Positions 8,368 through 18,400 of a stretch of DNA of 22,545 bases are shown here, one piece after another. Each line of letters opens with the position of its first letter. Position 1 is the stretch's first letter. The stretch covers positions 26,950 to 49,494 of the forward strand of contig NW_014578756.1 of the NCBI RefSeq assembly GCF_000485595.1. Reading direction: 5' to 3'. The stretch comes from Priapulus caudatus (Eukaryota > Priapulida > Priapulimorpha > Priapulimorphida > Priapulidae). The position numbers and the translations under genes are program-made. The notes under the pieces are model-generated. The model saw only the letters and a program-made list of their open reading frames with translations. It had not been told where the DNA came from and did not search any database.

Positions 8368-9744
8368 ATGAGTCAACGAAAACAGTCGCGCCAGCTGGCG
8401 ACGCTCTGCGGCACCGTCTTCCGCTACGTCTGCCTCGCCGTCGCGTCGCTGACGTTCGGCGAAGCCAAGATCGCCGTCGTCGACGACGTCGTTGACGCCG
8501 AGGCGAACTTCGACTACGGGATGTACGCTCCGGATCCGAATTGCACGCTGCTCGACGACGGCGGCAATCAGACGCTGCCGCTGCACTGCAACGACACGAT
8601 GGGACCGCCGTCGCTCTTCATCATCATCATGACGAACATGAACATCGTCATCTACGCGATCATCTTCGTGCTCGGCATCATCGGCAACAGCCTCGTCATC
8701 TACGTCGTCTACCGCTTCGCGAAGATGAAGACGGTGACGAACATGTACATCATGAACCTGGCGATGGCCGACCAGCTGTTCCTGCTCAGCATCCCGCTGC
8801 TCATACACACGTCGCTGATCGGCAAGTGGAGCTTCGGCACGCCGCTCTGCAAGATCTACATGGTGTTCTCGTCGGTGAACATGTACACGAGCAGCTTGTT
8901 CCTGCTCGTCATGAGCAGCGACCGCTACCTGGCCGTCTGCCAGCCCGTGCGCTCGGTGAAGTGGCGCACGCCGCTGCACGCGAAGCTCGTCTGCGGCTTC
9001 GTGTGGACGATGTCGATTCTTGTGATGATACCGATCGCGCTGTACGCGCGCACGACCGACGAGTACCACTGCGGCGTGTTGTGGCCGAGCAGTCAGCTCG
9101 TGCGAGCCGAGTCGGCCTTCATCTGGTACTCGTTCCTGCTCGGATTCGGCATTCCCGTCTCGCTGACGCTTATCTTCTACGTGATGGTGCTGTCCAAGCT
9201 AAAGCGCCTCGGCCCGAAGTCGGAGAGCCGCTCGAAGGCGAAGAAGAAGTCGCATCGCAAGGTGACGAAGATGGTGATGACGGTGATCACCGTCTACATC
9301 TGCTGCTGGTTCCCCTACTGGGTCATGCAGATCGTCATCACGCTCGGCAATCCGGTGGACACGAACGTGCAGCTCGTCATCATCGTGCTGATCTACTCGC
9401 TCGCCTACGCCAACTCGGGGATGAATCCGATTCTGTACGCCTTCCTCAGCGACAACTTCAAGAAGAGCTTCATCAAGGCGTTCAAGTGCGCGGCGACTAG
9501 CGACGGCCTCAACAACGAGACGAGCGTCTTTCCGACGCGCGGCTCGCGCAACAAGGGCAACTCGAAGCGTCGGCGCGGCGTCGACAGCGACGAGGAGGAC
9601 GACATCGAGAGCACGCACGTGACGAGCCTGCACGGCAAGTCGCGCGAAAGCGTCAACGACAACAGCGCCACGCCGCTCGCCGACATGAAGAACGGACGCA
9701 ATCACTCGATCGGCACGCCGAACAGCGACGCGACGCCGCTGTGA
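8368..9744 (+). CDS. Allatostatin-C/somatostatin-type G-protein-coupled receptor, complete intronless CDS
   Basis: A 458-residue rhodopsin-class receptor of the plasma membrane, expected from its family to bind a disulfide-bridged C-type allatostatin/somatostatin-like peptide and couple to Gi/o. Seen: a basic then hydrophobic N-terminus (possible signal peptide to about residue 33); three N-glycosylation sequons (N58, N67, N75); TM1 with G106-N107; TM2 with D135; the C161-C235 disulfide pair; D185-R186-Y187 ending TM3; P263 in TM5; C313-W314-F315-P316 in TM6; N353-P354-I-L-Y357 in TM7; then FLSDNFKKSF and a candidate palmitoylated C374. The third loop is short and basic. Start: ATG 8368 is the first in-frame ATG, with purine at -3. 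TM3 carries Ser168 where vertebrate somatostatin and opioid receptors have the ligand-binding Asp, favouring the protostome allatostatin-C branch. Codons are strongly GC-ending. The last eight codons belong to satellite unit 1. Family assignment is strong; exact ligand is inferred. Confidence 0.93.
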   Translation: MSQRKQSRQLATLCGTVFRYVCLAVASLTFGEAKIAVVDDVVDAEANFDYGMYAPDPNCTLLDDGGNQTLPLHCNDTMGPPSLFIIIMTNMNIVIYAIIFVLGIIGNSLVIYVVYRFAKMKTVTNMYIMNLAMADQLFLLSIPLLIHTSLIGKWSFGTPLCKIYMVFSSVNMYTSSLFLLVMSSDRYLAVCQPVRSVKWRTPLHAKLVCGFVWTMSILVMIPIALYARTTDEYHCGVLWPSSQLVRAESAFIWYSFLLGFGIPVSLTLIFYVMVLSKLKRLGPKSESRSKAKKKSHRKVTKMVMTVITVYICCWFPYWVMQIVITLGNPVDTNVQLVIIVLIYSLAYANSGMNPILYAFLSDNFKKSFIKAFKCAATSDGLNNETSVFPTRGSRNKGNSKRRRGVDSDEEDDIESTHVTSLHGKSRESVNDNSATPLADMKNGRNHSIGTPNSDATPL

Positions 9745-10252
9745 GGAGGCGAGCGCTGGTGGTGGCGCCCCCTGCCGAACAGCGACGCGACGCCGCTGTG
9801 AGGAGGCGAGCGCTGGTGGTGGCGCCCCCTCCGGGAACAGCCGACGCGAACGCCGCTGTAGAGCGACGCGGTGATGCGCCCCCTGCCGAACAGCGACGCA
9901 CGCCGCTGATGAGAAGCGACGCTGGTGGCAGCCCTCTGCCAAACAGTGACTACATCGCTGTGAACGACGCTTGGTGGCGCCCCCTGCCAACACACGACCC
10001 GACACGCTGTGAAATGCAGCGCTGGTGTGGCGCCTGCCAACATACGACGCGACGCCGACTGTGAAGCGAGCCTGGTGATGGCGCCCCCTGCGAACATACT
10101 ACTCGACGCCACTTAGAGCGAAGCGCTGGTGGGCGCCCCCTGCCGAACAGCAACGGCTACGCCGCTCGTGAGGAGCGAGCGCTGGGTGGCGCCCTGTACG
10201 AACAGCGACGCGACTCCGCTGTGAGTGAGCAGCGCTGTGGTGCGCCCCTGCG
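9721..10252 (+). repeat. 57-bp satellite overlapping the receptor stop codon
   Basis: Ten head-to-tail units start at about 9721, 9778, 9836, 9889, 9942, 9989, 10039, 10093, 10146 and 10201. Units 1 and 2 match for about 55 of 57 bases; later units are 47-58 bases and carry many indels. Each contains a version of AACAGCGACGCGACGCCGCT, which in unit 1 encodes the receptor's final Asn-Ser-Asp-Ala-Thr-Pro-Leu, then the stop codon and a GGTGGCGCCCCCTGCC segment. The plus-strand core GCGCCCCCTG is exact in five units (9765, 9876, 9977, 10081, 10133) and again outside the array at 10382. Three units of the same repeat follow the second receptor copy at the window's right edge. Confidence 0.92.
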
Positions 10253-10560
10253 CTATGTGCGAGAGGCGTGCCCCCCTCTCTTTTCGAAAACATCTCCTTC
10301 GCTGCGCGGCGCCGCCGCTACATGAGCGCTACGCCCCCCGTCCCCCACCGCGCACGTCCTCCCGCGTGAGCAGCATAGGGTGCGCCCCCTGCATCCCCGC
10401 GCGTTCCTCGCGCCGTGCGCCCTGTCCTAAGTCCGGCTCGCGCCGGGGTAGAACGCGACTTGCCGTCTCACCGCTCCGTATGCTACGCGGTACGCTGGGC
10501 GTAACGCAGGGACCGCTGTGCAGACGGGGGGAGAATATCATTGTTGATGAACGCTAAGAA
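10253..10560. other. GC-rich sequence after the satellite, no gene
   Basis: GC-rich sequence with one further GCGCCCCCTG at 10382-10391. The open frames appear to be consequences of composition. Composition switches abruptly to AT-rich near 10540-10600. Confidence 0.4.
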
Positions 10561-10727
10561 CTGGCATCCTATGATCGGGCGGGTGCATAAAATACTCCGA
10601 AACTCATTTGTTATTATGTGTGTAACGACGTATGTGCAAACGTGAAATGTATAACCTAGGGGGTTTTAGTTTAATATAATATAAAATACTGTAATATACA
10701 TATAAATAAGGGTTATATAAGATATAT
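10561..10727. other. AT-rich spacer before block A
   Basis: TA-rich sequence with no gene seen. It joins the GC-rich end of block D to block A, at a similar position to the TA repeat before A' (15000-15124). Confidence 0.4.
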
Positions 10728-11341
10728 AACGACGTAAAATAATGTTAGTGGTAATAGATAAACAAAATATAAGAAAAATAAAATACAATAAAATAAACAA
10801 TCCACTGGGGTCTCCGATGTCAGAACACGTAATTACTATCTGTAGCGTTTATATGGACCATAATAGCCGCTATAAATTATATTTCGAAGGCAGCAAGCCG
10901 ACCGGAGAAACAAACACTCGTCGGTTGATTATTATATAACTATATTATATCCGGATCATTGGGTGTGATAATTATATACTATTTAATCACACGCTTTACC
11001 ACGTTCAGCTTTTTACGTAGACAACCCGGATTAATTAGAACCACGCAACGCACGCCATGCACACACGCGGACGCGTCACTTCGGCATTGCCATCAACCGC
11101 AAATTTCTAGTACTCCGTAATAGGTTAACTTAGTGTTAATTAACCAATGCGACTCCGACTAAATACGTCCATTTGTGCACATTTTTTTTTTCCTTCAACG
11201 CAGCTCTCGTGCTCGTTCCGTTAACTAGTCTTCTCACTTAATTCCCCACCCCGCCCCCATCGCCGCAACATTTTGACAGACCATCCTAATTGCGTAAGAG
11301 TGTGATACGTGCTTGCTTCGGCCTCCTCTGAGCGGCTCGTG
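10728..11341. repeat. Block A, first copy
   Basis: Non-coding sequence starting AACGACGTA and ending in GCGGCTCGT just before a GT tract. It recurs at 15125-15773 with the same order of landmarks (CGAAGGCAGC, GTTAATTAACCAA, CGTAAGAGTGT) but many small indels in both copies, so neither looks like a finished consensus. No gene recognised. Confidence 0.85.
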
Positions 11342-11527
11342 CGATGTGTGTGCGTTTTGTTGTCTCGTGTGTGTGTCGTGTGGTGTGTGTGTTGTGTTGT
11401 TTGTTGGTGTGCGCGCGCCCAAATTTGTGTGTGTTGTCCTGGGCGCGCGCGCATGTGTGCGCGTCGCGCGCAGTGAAAGACGTGGTCGTGTATCTCTGCG
11501 TTGTATGCCTGCGCGCCGTGGTAATGA
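11342..11527. repeat. GT/GCGC-rich low-complexity junction
   Basis: Irregular TGTG and GCGCGC repeats join block A to the second copy of block C. In the other copy of A the same position leads through GT repeats into block B' instead, so this low-complexity tract is a candidate misjoin point. Confidence 0.7.
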
Positions 11528-12933
11528 CATGGGTGCTGTATTCTCGTGCGTGTATGCGTGCTGTGGTGTCTGACTACTGCTCTGTGCGCATGTGTCGTAA
11601 TCTTGTGCATGCGTCCTTTCCGTGCTGCGCAGCGCGGATGTTATGGAGGCTCTTCAGCTCCGACGCTTAACTCAACGCTGCTGCGATCTTGGAAGGCTTA
11701 AGTAAACATTCGCCATTTCTCCCGGCCAAACAAATACACGACGTCACATACCCGCCGGGAATATAAAACTGTGCTAGTGTGCGAAGCTCAATAGAGTGAA
11801 CCAGAATTAAGACTCTAAATTGCTTTCTGAAATTCCTAAACTTCTACATAGCACGCACTGTAAACCTATAGTACAGAGATACGTTATCGACGACGCATTA
11901 TGAATATAATTTCGGGGTTGACCGCGCACTGCGAGAGGATCCTATTGACAAAGCCAAAGAAAGCAGATAACCGAGAAGAATTTACCGAAACCCAACTAAA
12001 AAAATAGAAACTAGCAAATAAATCGAAGGAATTGAATATTAAAAAGAAACTCAGAAGTTCATATTAATGCGTGTAGGTAAAGAGATGATTTATTTTTATT
12101 TACATATATACATAACAGATCCCATAGTTAAAGATTCACCATGGGAGCAACCAGATGCAGCACATCCTCCTCCTCACCTCACCACTCCCTTCAACGATCT
12201 CTCCCATTGCCCCTCTAAATATCTCCCGCCTCGTTGCTTCCATTTCGCTACTCCATCCAATAGCTTTCATTCTGCAACATAAGATAATATCGTTCCATTA
12301 CCCATACCCATTTACAATATTTTATTGCTAATTTGTAAATGATAAGAACTCGATTGTAATCAGTAATATTGAAAACAGAACCTGTTAATTTAATTTCACG
12401 ATTCGCTTCATAACTATAGCGATTGCCGCTCATCCCGGCTTTGGGGCATGCTTCTGGTACCCACGAAACTACAAACATAACAAACAACAAACAAACAAAC
12501 ACACACACAACACACACCACTACACATCAACACACTATAAATACAATATATAAATATACATATATGATTAATAATCGACACATAGCCGGACAGGAAACAT
12601 TTTGCTGATCAACGAGTGTTGTTCTGCCATATATGTATTATAACAAATTGATCATATCGATTGTACATGTTTATAATGCCCTCAATACGCGACAGAATAT
12701 AACTATAATCACGCAATACATCTCGCGTGATTTCTATGCGACACTGTGCTGACCCCACGGGTGCGTCATGATACTGATTTCGCGTCATACTATACTCCAT
12801 ATTCTACCATGTACGCAACGAAATGCACTCAAAATCTGTCTGAAATCGGGTAAACAGGTGTATACAATAATTTCTGTTAATCGTCACGCCAGATCACGCG
12901 ACAATATTATTGAGTGATCTGTGAATATCTATA
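11528..12933. repeat. Block C', deletion-rich second copy of 5641-7171
   Basis: Landmarks occur in the same order as in block C, including CTCCCGGCCAAACAAATACA, GACAAAGCCAAAGAAAGCAG, TAGCCGGACAGGAAA and CAATATTATTGAGTGATCTG. The copy is about 1,406 bases against 1,531, and differences are mostly missing single bases or short runs. No gene is present in either copy. Confidence 0.9.
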
Positions 12934-13085
12934 TCTATATATGTGTGTGTGCGTGTCAAGGTATAATCATCGTAGGTTATACACATCGGGTTTATGTTGG
13001 TTGTGTTGTGTTGTGTTGTGTGTTGGTAGTGTTGGTTGTGTGAAGCAGATAGAAAGAGAGAGAAAGAGAGAGAGTGTGTGTAGAG
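12934..13085. repeat. TATG/GT, TTGTG pentamer and GA low-complexity cluster
   Basis: A short TA-TG tract, then TTGTG pentamers at about 13001-13020, then GA repeats at about 13050-13074. Here the copy stops following block C, which instead continues into CA sequence at 7172. Confidence 0.8.
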
Positions 13086-14999
13086 ATAGTAGAGAAAGAG
13101 ATTACACGAAAATTAAGGCGTACGCACGTGATGGGGTGTGGGGAGATCATAAAATGTAATCAACGAGAAACGCATGTATAAGTAATGAAATAGCCGTCCT
13201 GTGTGTTATTTAGTAGTATATACCGAGGCCTGGTTATATGGAGACGCGTTCGGTGTGGAACGTGGCCAGGCGGTTGTCGGCCCCACCTTTGTATAAGGTA
13301 CACACACATACTGTCCGCCACATATATGCTTGCCGTGCATATATAAAGGAAACTATGTATATAATGTACGTAAGAACGATAGAGCCTATATATGTATAAC
13401 GCGTCTATGTGTAGTCGAATTATTGTGTTGAGTATGAAATATTAACGTATATAGTAAGCTGCTATCTCGTATAAACTGTGAAGAACCGCCATGTTGAATA
13501 TTTTCGCGCCAAATGTTTGCGAAACAGCAGGCGGTATAGCGTTTTCGAAACGAAGCCGGAAAAATGCTTTTCGCTCGGCAGCGTGTTTCCATTTTTGCTG
13601 TTATCAAAATGGCACGATTTCGAACAAATAAAATTGTGGTCAATCTGCGAACTTAGCCTAACTTGATTTGTCTTCGAGGCCGTGGTGATTCGACCCGATA
13701 GGCGAAAGTAACGTAACAATGAATTTTTTTAGGCTCACACCTAAAATGAGCATTAGCGCGCGCGCGCGCGCGTGTGTGGTGTTGTGTTTTGTGTGTGTGT
13801 GTTGTGGTATGTGTGCAATGCGTGCTGTCGGCGCACGTGTTGTTTTGCGTGTGCGCGTGTCTCCCAGCGGAACCATGTTTCCACGTTCGCATCGCCCGGC
13901 TGCGTGCGTCCGTACGTCCGTACGTCCGCGTGCGGCTTGCGCATGCGTGCATATTTGCATGCGTGGACGCGTATGTGCGCGCGTCTGTGTGTGCCTCTCA
14001 CAGTACCTTAGGTAACCGCAGACAACGTTGACAAGATGGCGGTGTGTGTAAGCTACAGAGCTGTGTGCGAACATGCGACCGCCGCTCGCATTGTTTTATT
14101 CACTGTGTGCCTGCATATTCTAAACCACTCTTATTGACCGCTGTGGGTGAGATGGAGAGATATCGATACAACGCTATCGATCGTACTGATCGATCGCGTT
14201 GAGAACTCTATAGTTGAAATCGCCTAGAAAATTTGTTATCATAGCTTTGTAATGCGCTCTATGTGTATTGCTGCACATTACGTCGTGCGTGAGATCTACT
14301 GCGAGTGTTAAGCCTTAGACCCACGGTGAAGCAAAGAGGACTGGAGCGCAGACATCTGTAGAAATAAAAGCTTTTGCCGGAGTATATTCGGAGGCAATGT
14401 TTGCTGCTTGATATGATATTTTATGTGACATGGCATGTTAAACGGAACTGTGTACACGTAAAACGCACCGATTTTTTTGCGCGAGAACGAATCGAAACGA
14501 AACGCGAATGGATTTCGATGCGCTATGAGGCGATAGCGTTTGCGAGCTGTCAACAACGATTCCACTGGTCGCTTTCTGCGGCTCACTGTCTCTTCTTTTT
14601 CAATAGCATCTGAACCGTGAAATTGCTGTCACAATTCTAAACGCAGTTACGCGTTACTTGTGACGTGGGATGAAAGCGACGTTTACCCTGACACCGGCAA
14701 GATGTTTGTCACGTTATAATGACGTCATAATTTATCAAGTAATGCGTCTGTCAACCGATAGCATGTCGTTTATTCCTTATATTACTTTCATGCTTGTGTT
14801 GTTCAACTGACGTAGATGTCAGACGTTATATAAGGGTACGTTCGAGTGTGCAGAACTAGTCACATGTAAGCAAATTACTGTTGTTATATGTATGACAAGT
14901 ATATATAATTTGTAATAAATGATAAGTCATTTGATTACAGTCACTATTCGCCGCAAGTTCCATCTGACTATTGACGTTCGTGTGCGCAGTTTTTGCATC
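13086..14999. other. Single-copy stretch without a recognised gene
   Basis: Nearly 2 kb with no partner elsewhere in the window. I see no protein domain or RNA gene. It has a TATA-like TATATAAAG at 13340-13348, a (GC)n-GT run at about 13757-13790 that may form Z-DNA, tandem CGTACGTC-like units near 13909-13930, TATCGATA at 14161-14168 in a cluster of ATCGAT motifs, and a CRE plus TATA arrangement at 14720-14834. Several short open frames end without recognisable similarity. Confidence 0.5.
14720..14860 (+). promoter_or_regulatory. Candidate core promoter: CRE plus TATA
   Basis: TGACGTCA at 14720-14727 lies about 100 bases upstream of TATATAAG at 14827-14834. A start site would be expected near 14857-14862, where TAGTCACATG occurs. 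No coding exon is visible downstream before the TA repeats, so the target, if any, is unknown. Confidence 0.2.
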
Positions 15000-15078
15000 T
15001 CATGCTGGAAAAACAAGAACGTATATATAAATATAAAATACATATACATATATAAATACAAGAATATATATATATGTC

Positions 15079-15109
<31 letters not shown>

Positions 15110-15124
15110 ATATATAGATATATG
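15000..15124. repeat. TA microsatellite before block A'
   Basis: TA-rich sequence with pure (TA)n runs at about 15065-15100 and a short GT run; it forms the left edge of block A'. Confidence 0.85.
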
Positions 15125-15773
15125 AACGACGTATAAATATGTTAGTGGTTAAGTAGATAAACAAAATATAATGATAAAATATAAATAAATAAATAAACAA
15201 TCACTGGTCTGCGATGGTCAGACACGTATTACCTGATCTGTAGTCGTTTATTATGGAGCCATAAAGAGCTATAAATTATTATTTCGAAGGCAGCAGCCGA
15301 CCGGAGGAAACAAACATCGTTCGTGTTGTATTTATTATATACTATATGATATCGGATCAGTTGTGTGTGATAATTTTATCTACATTTAGATCACCGCTTG
15401 TGTGTACACGCATGCAGCTTTTACACGTAGACAAGCCGGGATTCGAGTTAGGACGCACGCACGCACGCACGCATGCATGCACACACGCCGGCGCGTCAAC
15501 CCTGGCAGTTGCAATCACCGATATGTTGCTAGTACTTATTTAATTAGTGGTTAATTAGTGGTTAATTAACCAAATGCGCACCCGAGTAAATTACGTCTCA
15601 TTTGTGCATCAATCAACGCATGTGCTCGTGCGTCGTTCCGTTTAACTAGTTTCTAGCTTAATTCTTCCCCCACCCCGCCTCCCAGACGGCCTGCCACATT
15701 TTGCAGACATCCTAAGTTGTCGTAAGAGTGTTACGTGCTTGCCTGTCGGCCTGCCTCGCTGCGCGCGCTCGTG
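15125..15773. repeat. Block A', second copy of 10728-11341
   Basis: Same landmark order as block A with frequent single-base differences in both directions. Local variation includes a doubled TTAGTGGTTAA near 15543-15565 and a CGCACGCACG run at about 15452-15470. Non-coding. Confidence 0.85.
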
Positions 15774-15834
15774 TGAGTGTGTGTGCGGCGTGTGTGGTGT
15801 GTGTGTGTGTGTGTGTGGGTGTGTGTTAGTGTGT
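15774..15834. repeat. GT microsatellite joining A' to B'
   Basis: GT repeats ending GTGTGCGGGAGAGGAGG match the end of the GT tract at 3781. This is direct sequence continuity between blocks A and B that the first copy does not show. Confidence 0.85.
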
Positions 15835-17798
15835 GCGGGAGAGGAGGCTTGCGGGTGATTAATGGTTTACGTTCGCAATTAGCCGACAAAGCCATGCGCG
15901 GTGAAGAGACCGTTACGTTCGTCGACTCCGTAGACGCGGCGTGATGCCGTGAAGATGAACTCCCGTGAAGCCGCGTGGGCGTGAAGATGTAGTCCGTGAC
16001 GCCTGATGCGCTGTGTGACGGCCGTGATGCCGTTGACGCCGTGATGCCGGTAAAGATGGTAACACCGTTGACTTTCGTGACGCGCCGTGACGGCCGCTGA
16101 TGCCGTGAGATGTAACTTCCGCTGAGCCGTGATGCGTCAAGATGATAAACCACGTGACGCCCGTCGATGCCGTGTTCTTGAGCACCCGAAACGTCGCCGG
16201 ACGCGTGGCGCGGGTGAGTGCCGTGACGCCGTGAACGTCGTTGTAGCAGTACAGCAGCGCGCCCGGTGGTCGGTGGGCACCGCCAGGTCCGTGGGGGGGT
16301 GGGGGGTGTGGCGGCGGGGGGGGGACCCCACAACACGGGTTGACACTGTACACTGTGATGCGTCCGATGCCGTGAAACGCGTTGACACCGTTCGACGCGC
16401 GGTCCACCGGACGCTCGTAATCTGCTGTACGTCCTTTTGTTGTGGAATGCCGTAATGCCGTGATGCTGTGCACTGCTGACGACTTGACGCTTGTACACCT
16501 GTGACGACGTGACGCGCGCACAAACGTTCACGACGACGTCACGACGCAGCGTACCGCCGCTATGCGGTCCTAAAGCAGACACGCAACTAGGAGCGGCGCT
16601 GGCATATACGACGCGATGCACGTATAACTACATGCACGTCCCTTCACGTCACGTAATATACATATATATTCAGATAGCATAATAGGAACCTCCCCTAATA
16701 GGATTCGCCTGATTATCTACTTCTGAGTGAGTGGAGTGGGAGTAGGTAGGGTAGGGGTGAGGGGGGTGTAGGGTGGGTATATCTAGTGACTAAACGAACC
16801 GGAGCGCGACACCCATGAAGGAGATTCAGATTGGCATTCGAAAACGTAGAAAGTAGGTGTCAAAGATTGTTATTTCGCGAGCTTGTCGAGAGAGGGATAT
16901 GTGCGTTGTGAGTCAGGCGGACGAGACGAGGGCCAAAGGTTCGGGGCGGTAATAAAGATGGTGGGGGAGCACCTATTTCCGTATTTTAAATGTGGGGGGG
17001 GATGCTGGGATGTGGATATATAGGGTGAGTAGCGAGGGGGGGGGGTGGGCAGGGTATAATACACCCATGGCATGGTGGGGTAAATAGAATTTGTATGTGG
17101 TGGCCGTATTCGGTATAGGTTTGTATGGTATATATATAAGGTAGTATATAGGTCGGTATCCGAGGGGGTGGTTCCGCCAACAGTGAGGCCGTGCCGTAAT
17201 CTTCCCACGGTGAGCGGCTTGTGTCCATCCTGATGCACCATTCTAAATCTATGTTGATGTCGCGCACAGTTGGTTGGGCTCGGCGCGAGTAAATTGCGGG
17301 GTTAGTATCTACGGTTTGGGGCATCGACGTCGATAACGAGCGAGCGGCCACTGACTTGATGAGTGCACGCTTCACGTCGGCCTTAATCCCGTAGTGCGTT
17401 TGGGAGCAGACACGGAGCGTGTTTTAGAGCCCCTTGGGGTCGGTGGGGCCGGCGCCGCGGCGCCCGCCCCCCTGCGCCACACAGCCCTGGGCCTATTGGA
17501 TCCGGCCGCGCCTGAGCGAAGACACTACCCACCGAAAACGCGCCCGGGGGGCTAATAGACCCTATTTACAATTAGCCCCCGTAAAGGAAGCAATCTTATA
17601 TAGATTAAGAGACGATCGATTCATCTCTTCGGGGCTAATCGTAATCCCATAATGGGTTAATTACCGCTACATTTAAGTCCTTACTGGGAAATTTGGAACC
17701 GGATTGAAAAGAACGCATTTCTTTTCTTGTTATTTCTGATCGGCCAGATTAGTCACGTCTGTTATTTCTCTCCCCGTCGAACTTTTCTCCTCTTATCT
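15835..17798. repeat. Block B', insertion-rich second copy of 3781-5418
   Basis: Contains a disrupted version of the octamer minisatellite (about 15915-16520), the foldback (about 16671-16726) and the same flanks through ACTGGGAAATTTGGAACCG to the CT tract. It is about 1,964 bases against 1,638. Part of the excess is G-rich sequence where block B is TA-rich or AT-rich (about 16730-16790 and 16990-17180) and GC-only or G-run insertions (about 16265-16330 and 17440-17475). Open frames in it are accidental. Confidence 0.9.
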
Positions 17799-18118
17799 CT
17801 CTCTCTCTCTCTCTCTCCTCTCCTCTCTCGTCTCTCTCCTCTCTCTCTCTCTCTCTCTCTTCCTCTCTCTCTCTCTCTCTCTTCTCTCTCCCTTTCTCTC
17901 ATCTCCTCCTCTTTATCCTCTCTTCTCGTCTTTCTCTCTCCTCGTCTCTCTCCCCCTCTCTCTCTCTCCTCTCTCCTCTCCACCGGCTCTCTCTCTCTCT
18001 CTCTTTTCTTTCACGTAACGCTTTGCGGTTACCTCACTCTCTCTACGCCTTTTCCCTCTCTTCTTTCTTTCTTTCTTTTCCCCTCTCTCTCTCTCCTTTC
18101 TTTCGTTTTTTCTTTCTT

Positions 18119-18152
<34 letters not shown>

Positions 18153-18400
18153 TCACTCTCGTTTCACAATTTTTCAAAATTTTCTCTCGCTATCTTCCTT
18201 GCACTTGTGTTTTTTTCGTTTAAACCTCTCTCCCTTCTCCCTCTCTCTCTCTCTCTCGTCTCTCTCTACTCTCTCTCTCTCTCTTTCCTCTGCTATTCGT
18301 TTATCTCTCTCTGCCTCTCTCTCTCATCTCTCCTCTCGCTCTCCTCTCTCGCTCTCTCTCTCTCTCTCTCTGTCTCTCACGCCGTGCGTCGCTCTCTGTC
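17799..18400. repeat. Long CT polypyrimidine tract
   Basis: About 600 bases dominated by CT with TTTC and TATC interruptions, almost pyrimidine-only on the + strand except for a short mixed segment near 18012-18045. The Leu/Ser-rich frame across it is a by-product. In the first copy the equivalent CT run (about 5403-5418) is only some 16 bases, so this is a large length difference or a misjoin. Confidence 0.92.

Noticed and set aside
8362-9500. Long frames overlapping the receptor in other frames and on the minus strand
   Set aside because: They are shadows of a GC-rich coding sequence; the receptor frame alone shows a coherent seven-helix family pattern.
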